Under the pieces are notes generated by a model. The model was given only the letters and a program-made list of their open reading frames with translations, had not been told where the DNA came from and did no database searches. The position numbers and the translations under genes were made by a program. This document shows positions 59,501-64,000 of a DNA stretch of 64,000 bases, piece by piece (within the stretch, counting starts at the first letter, position 1; each line of letters starts with the position of its first letter). Location of the stretch: contig CAJSYZ010000006.1 in NCBI GenBank assembly GCA_910574455.1, forward strand, positions 605,981-669,980. The letters run 5' to 3'. This DNA is from Trichaptum fuscoviolaceum. Its lineage: Eukaryota > Basidiomycota > Agaricomycetes > Hymenochaetales > Trichaptaceae.

Positions 59501-59767
59501 AAAAGCACGAACTCGCGGCCGATATCGCCTATTCCGGTATTATCAAAAGCCTATCCTTCAGGCCCCGGTACACCAGGCAGTCGATTGGGTACCCCTGGCC
59601 TCGCCGGACCAGGGACTCGTCCGGACGTGCCTACGACTAACGGCCATCATACACCCGTTTCCATATATTCGAGTCCTGGGCTGATGGGACCTGCACAACC
59701 TATTGTGCCTGGAGAACACATTGTTCCATCCGCGAAAATGGTCGCACAACTCGGCAATGGGTCATAG
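56562..59767 (+). CDS. Sds3/BRMS1-family protein, probable subunit of an Rpd3L/Sin3 histone deacetylase complex
   Basis: Four exons (56562-57792, 57842-57993, 58046-58145, 58203-59767) join in phase to 1015 residues. I chose ATG 56562 (MASSRASSEPLTSP) over 56499, whose extra residues come from the CGA run. The first 380 residues are acidic and disordered (poly-Glu blocks). The conserved Sds3-like domain follows: 'EALDVLAQIELRYALLREAL', YIEKMEDLAMEEAMVLQ, HPEMVHLLNELQVRHDRRLE, then RYEDEHVRTLRKVEEEGVW and YERDALQTELYSDANRKRRR, mostly a coiled coil. The C-terminal 500 residues are Pro/Gly/His-rich (a His-rich stretch at about 58970-59030). By family knowledge Sds3/Dep1/BRMS1 proteins dimerise and hold the Sin3-Rpd3 complex together in the nucleus. 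It is much longer than yeast Sds3, and the extra length is low complexity. Confidence 0.85.
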
Positions 59768-60379
59768 CATGCATACATGATTTTTATTCTCTACTCCGCA
59801 TTTCTTAGTATACTGTTTACTATAGTCTCCCGTCTCTCTTATATTTATCATCGATTTTCATATTTTCTTCTCTCTGTCATCTTCGTGGTCCCCTTGCTCT
59901 GTGCTGATGTATACTTAACTTACTTTGTATCGACTGCTTGCTCCAACGCAAATGGAAAGAATTTATCCCTGACCGGTGACCCCTGATTGGCTTTTATGTA
60001 GGCACACCTTCTATTGCTCGCCGATTGGCCAAGATGAGCCTAAGTGAAAGTCTAAGTGGAGGATCATTCGGAGACTGAACCAATGATTGGCGTCTAAGTC
60101 TCACCTCGAAGTAACGCAGCCTCTGAAATGCGGTGCGCGGCAGTGGAAACTCTAATGTGTACTGCATTCTACCAGAACAAGAATACTGCAAATTATTTAT
60201 GGGGATCCTCGAGAACAAATATGTTTCTCCGCATGAAGATAAATACATATGTACATCCGAGTCGACAAAGACATATCGTTGGGCGTCCGAACTCCAGTTA
60301 CATATCGTACATTACTCGAATACGTATATATAAGATATCATTTCCACTTAAGATAGATTCACACTTATTCCCTCCTCAT
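59768..60379. other. Intergenic stretch between convergent genes, nothing seen
   Basis: Probably 3' UTR sequence of the Sds3-like gene, followed by plain AT-rich DNA. No recognised gene. Confidence 0.6.
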
Positions 60380-61766
60380 TCAATTGCACGCCTTCTTGGG
60401 CTCTTGCAGGGTGACGACCCGAGTCTCGACCACCTCGCGAAAGTTGTTCCCAAAATACCTTGGCATAGCAAGGCACCATCGAATGTATCCAGCGCACAAC
60501 AGCTCCATTGACTCGATGGTTTTGGCCATGGCCTCGTCGACGTCCTTTCCGTATCCGTAGTCGCTGAACGGCCTTCTCGCGATCTCCTCCTTCTCCGCCG
60601 TGAACTGTTCAATCTTGAAGCGGAAGAACTCGCCGACACGGTCTGCGGCCTCTTGGAGTGATAACCGTTCTGATCGCATGAAGACGGTCATTATGTTGCT
60701 CTCCGCAAGTCCCCGGCTCAATTCCATCCGATAGGAATAGAGGTCCTATAACGGGAAAGGTGAAAGAGAGGAGATGATTAACAAACGAAACAGGGAAACT
60801 TGAAACCATCCTTGTATTACGATAAACTCACGTTGAGAATCACATCAAGCTCACAAGAAATGCTGTGCAGACGCTTCATGATAGGCGACTCATGCACCGC
60901 GTCTGGGAGGTTCGTGCCTTGGACGAAATCGAATAGCATGTAACCCGTTTGATAACCACCATTCTCGCGGCGTTCGGTGAGGTAAGATTCAACGTCTTTA
61001 GACTCCTTTCCACGGTCCCGAGAGTCCGACTCACGAACGATGCTATCGAGATAGCCTGCAAAGCTCCTTATGAGACGCTCCTGGGCAGACTTAGTCAAGA
61101 ATGAGAAATGCCGAGCCCGGAAACTGTGCGCGTAAACTTGTTAGTAACGGGATCGAGCAGTGGATATAGTCAGGAAGAGGGGGCGTTACGAAAGGAGAGA
61201 AAGGGTAAGACATGTATAGCCGTGCCTGCAATCGAAGCAAGATTGGGAATATGGAAAATACGTACTCGGCACCGATAGCGGAGAACACAGATCCGTCACG
61301 CGGATTTCCTTGCAGGCCATCCAAGAACGCGTCAGAGATTTCGCGAGACTGAGCTCCGTCCTGCTCGTCACAGTAGTCGTCGACGAGGAGAATGACGTTC
61401 AGCCAGTCGCTGCACGCAAGGAAGGCCTCTGGACCCGCATGCGGATAGGCATATGCGCCAAGGAGGCTCATGTTGCTTGCTTTGAAGAACGCACGCTTCG
61501 CGTCAGAGAACACATTGAAGCTGTCGATCCAATCCTGAGATTTGGAGCCTGGCAAAGATTTATAGTTAATTCACAGGTTCAAAGAGTATGGCAACGGAAA
61601 TAATTATTCACTCACCTATAGCTTCATAGTGGGGATTAAAGCCCCAAGACCAAGGGCAGATCTCCTTCAGGTCAGGCATGACGAACGTCTTGACCTGACC
61701 CTCAGGCTTGGTGGCAAGGCTATCCGCAGGGGATTCTGGGATAGATACCGACTGTGACAATACCAT
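60380..61766 (-). CDS. Sesquiterpene synthase (class I terpene cyclase)
   Basis: Start ATG 61766 (MVLSQSVSIPESPADS) precedes the conserved 'MPDLKEICPWSWGFNPHYE'. Exons are separated by short introns at about 61615-61550, 61258-61221, 61190-61140 and 60830-60750. Exon 2 has 'WIDSFNVFSDAKRAFFKA' and the metal-binding DDYCD (about 61382-61370), a form of the DDxxD/N motif, in 'LNVILLVDDYCDEQDGA'. A later junction builds NDLYSYRME, the NSE/DTE motif (NDxxSxxxE, about 60835 and 60745). 'WCLAMPRYFG' near the C-terminus supplies the usual RY pair. All hallmark motifs of fungal sesquiterpene synthases are present, and the length (about 380 residues) fits. The product cyclises farnesyl diphosphate; which skeleton it makes cannot be read. 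No P450 or other tailoring gene is recognised within the 2 kb to its right. An ATG at 61835 gives a longer, less usual N-terminus. Confidence 0.9.
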
Positions 61767-64000
61767 GACTAAGTGGATGACTGGTGTGTAGATGAAGTCC
61801 TCAAGGGCTTTGAGATCTTTAATCATCGTAGTCAAGATGGCATGGCTTATATATCTTTAGAATCCAAAATAAAATATCGATATCAATCTCACAAGTCATA
61901 CTCCTGATCCTGATACCGGTCAATCTCGTTCCTGCGTCATCGGGAAATTGGTCTGCTGTTTGATTCACTGCAGTGTACGCAGTTGGTCGGTTCGTACGCC
62001 CATCCGAATCCGACACCACGAACAAAATCTGTCACTTCCGAATAGGTAGGGCGGGGAAGTTCGGTGTTACAATGCTCGTCCTTTGTTTTTTTGAAAAATC
62101 CGCCGTTCAAAAATGTTAGGGTCTTCAAGGCAATTAAACAAAGAGACGAACGGCATTTGTATTTCCCTTTGACCGATAGATCCGACAGCGTGGCCAATAG
62201 CGACTGGAGGATCGTCGTCATCGCACCGATGAAGTCAAAGCTGAGGCTAGGTTGCGCACACAGGATTATCAAATGAGTTAATCGAGAGCGAGAGATTTTG
62301 GTGGCGCCTGTGCAGTTTTATATTCGATAGAAAGGACCAAGTCGACGACAAACTCCGTGATTGACGGCAAGTGGGCGCTGATGCACATAATACAGCTGCT
62401 GCCAGACAAAATATGAGAGTGTTGAGTGGAGAGATAAGATGGTGCCAGGAAGTTGTGTCAAACTGCGCAGGCAGAATGGTGGTGATCAAATGAACGTAAA
62501 AATACACCATTAGCCATTGTTTCGTCCCTTTCCGGGAAGATAGGAATCACCCGACTGCCGACTTTGTTCTTTGACGCTCAATGCGATGGCAAGCCTTTCG
62601 TAGTGGAAACATAAACCGGCATCGATAAGCACAGAAGACGCCACACCGAATTTCATTATCGGAGCTAGGAGATCACTAACTTCAGAAGTTGCTTGTCAAA
62701 CCAATTCGCTACAGTGACGAAGTAGGAGTCAGAGTGAGTATGCCTATGTTGTAATAGGGAGAATACGGTACTCACGATGAAACTTCCGAAAATAAGGATG
62801 TATCGTTGAAGAATGATGATAGATAATTCAAGCTATCCCCCCCTGGCGTAAGATTGATGTGATAGGGCGAGTTGAAGAGGGGCATGTGCGTTCGCAAGGT
62901 TTGCATCATCGGATATCTCAGACAGTCAATGCCCCTTGATCGAGCTCGTCAGAGTTACATTTGGCTTTTCGTGCCTCGCAAGTACGTCGTTCGTAAGTTG
63001 TCCGTCTCAAACGAGAGGGGTACCGTAGCCGAATACGACTGTCCGATAAGGGGGATCGTCTGCGACAGATAATGCAGCCTAGCTGTCGAGAATGGGTTGC
63101 GAGACATTCGTTTCCCTGTTATGCCCAAGCCATCTACTTCCGGGGACTGTCACCGTGGTCGTATTACCATAAGTTGATGCAGTTTATCTGATCGAGTGAA
63201 TGTGCCAATGTCGAGCAATGACCCGTTGGTGGGTGGGATGAAGAGTAACAACCGGCGGAGGTCGGCGCAAAAACATGGGGAGTAAAACTTGACACCGCCG
63301 TGGTAGGCCGCATGCTCGGTTTGATGTTTACTTGAGAGGTCCGCTCGAGTTCCTCCTTGCGCCCGTCGGCCTTAGGCTTATGCCCCGTCTCTTGCCATTG
63401 TATGACAGAGCACGATGCCACAATCAAGCAGCATAGGCGCTATTGTTAAGAAAACTCGAGTAGCCCTTGGTGATCGTGGGTTACTGGTAGTAATATTAGT
63501 TCATTGACCAATGTCTGGTAAGCCGTGTAAAGCCAATGAGAGTCGACTTCTATACAGTCTCTCATTTTTTTTTCTGCCTCCCTCTTCCATATCATAGTTT
63601 TCCGAGCAAAACATCTGTCTATGTCCTTTTTTGCGTTCGGGAGAAGTTTCGAGGATTTCGGATGCATGTGAGAGATTATAGCAAGCATGGAGAAGCTGTG
63701 CAGATGTAGGTACTATTGATGAGCGCCAGATTTGATTGAGGCTATTTGTAGAGTGTATGAGAAAAAGAGAGCAGAGGAAGCAGATTCAAAACTTGATGTT
63801 CAAGTTGCAGTTGAAGTTGAAAGTAAACTTGTTGAAGTTCGTCAAAAATCACTAAAGCGGAAGTTCGGCACCACTGGCAAGTCATGTGATCGGACTTTCC
63901 GGCATTGCTATATAAATTGTATAGCAATATTATGTAATATACTAGTACATCAATACTAACCCAAACTGGGCTCGTCCGACTCGACACGATTTCAAGGAAA
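61767..64000. other. No recognised gene
   Basis: Short frames on both strands only, for example minus 62272-61937 and plus 63732-63959. None shows a known motif. The stretch includes the terpene synthase promoter. A gene could begin beyond the right edge. Confidence 0.5.

Overview
The window is nuclear DNA of a filamentous basidiomycete, most likely an Agaricomycete (mushroom-forming fungus). The genes are broken by many short introns of about 45-65 bases with GT..AG ends. The mobile DNA includes Plavaka-type transposases and Agaricomycete multicopy families (DUF6698-like, a 'PEWTGL' family, BCS1-type AAA ATPases). A fungal sesquiterpene synthase lies near the right end. No tRNA, rRNA or CRISPR array was seen.

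Layout. Positions 1-30.6 kb are a repeat-rich accessory region: a many-exon uncharacterised gene cut by the left edge (minus strand), a dead Plavaka transposase (4.3-8.3 kb), an eroded unknown gene (9.0-10.7 kb), an unknown gene with internal repeats (12.2-15.6 kb), a broken BCS1-like AAA gene present in two nearly identical 2.46-kb copies (15.6-18.1 and 21.9-24.3 kb) on either side of a serine-protease-like gene (18.9-21.8 kb), a 2.5-kb element with terminal inverted repeats that carries a fragment of a GT31 galactosyltransferase (25.1-27.6 kb), a DEDDy 3'-5' exonuclease (27.8-28.5 kb), a 32-bp minisatellite (29.4-29.9 kb) and a 502-bp Mutator-like MITE with a clean 9-bp target duplication (30.0-30.5 kb). 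Much of this region is dotted with short odd-length palindromes of one design (5-bp arm, G or C centre, 5-bp arm).

Positions 30,937-43,534 appear to be one 12.6-kb DNA transposon. It has 26-bp terminal inverted repeats (25 of 26 matching) and AT-rich subterminal repeats. It carries a nearly intact Plavaka transposase, a PEWTGL-family protein, a DUF6698-like protein and a possible mini-exon gene. Three of its genes are each interrupted by a one-base shift in a run of A.

Positions 43.8-61.8 kb look like ordinary gene-dense euchromatin: an acidic two-exon protein, an F-box/LRR-like protein, VPS26 (retromer) head-to-head with a VWA8-type AAA/von Willebrand protein, a large Sds3/BRMS1-family subunit of an Rpd3L/Sin3-type deacetylase complex, and a sesquiterpene synthase. 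I recognise no coding sequence in the last 2 kb.

All family calls come from reading motifs by eye. No search was run, and exon borders are approximate unless stated.
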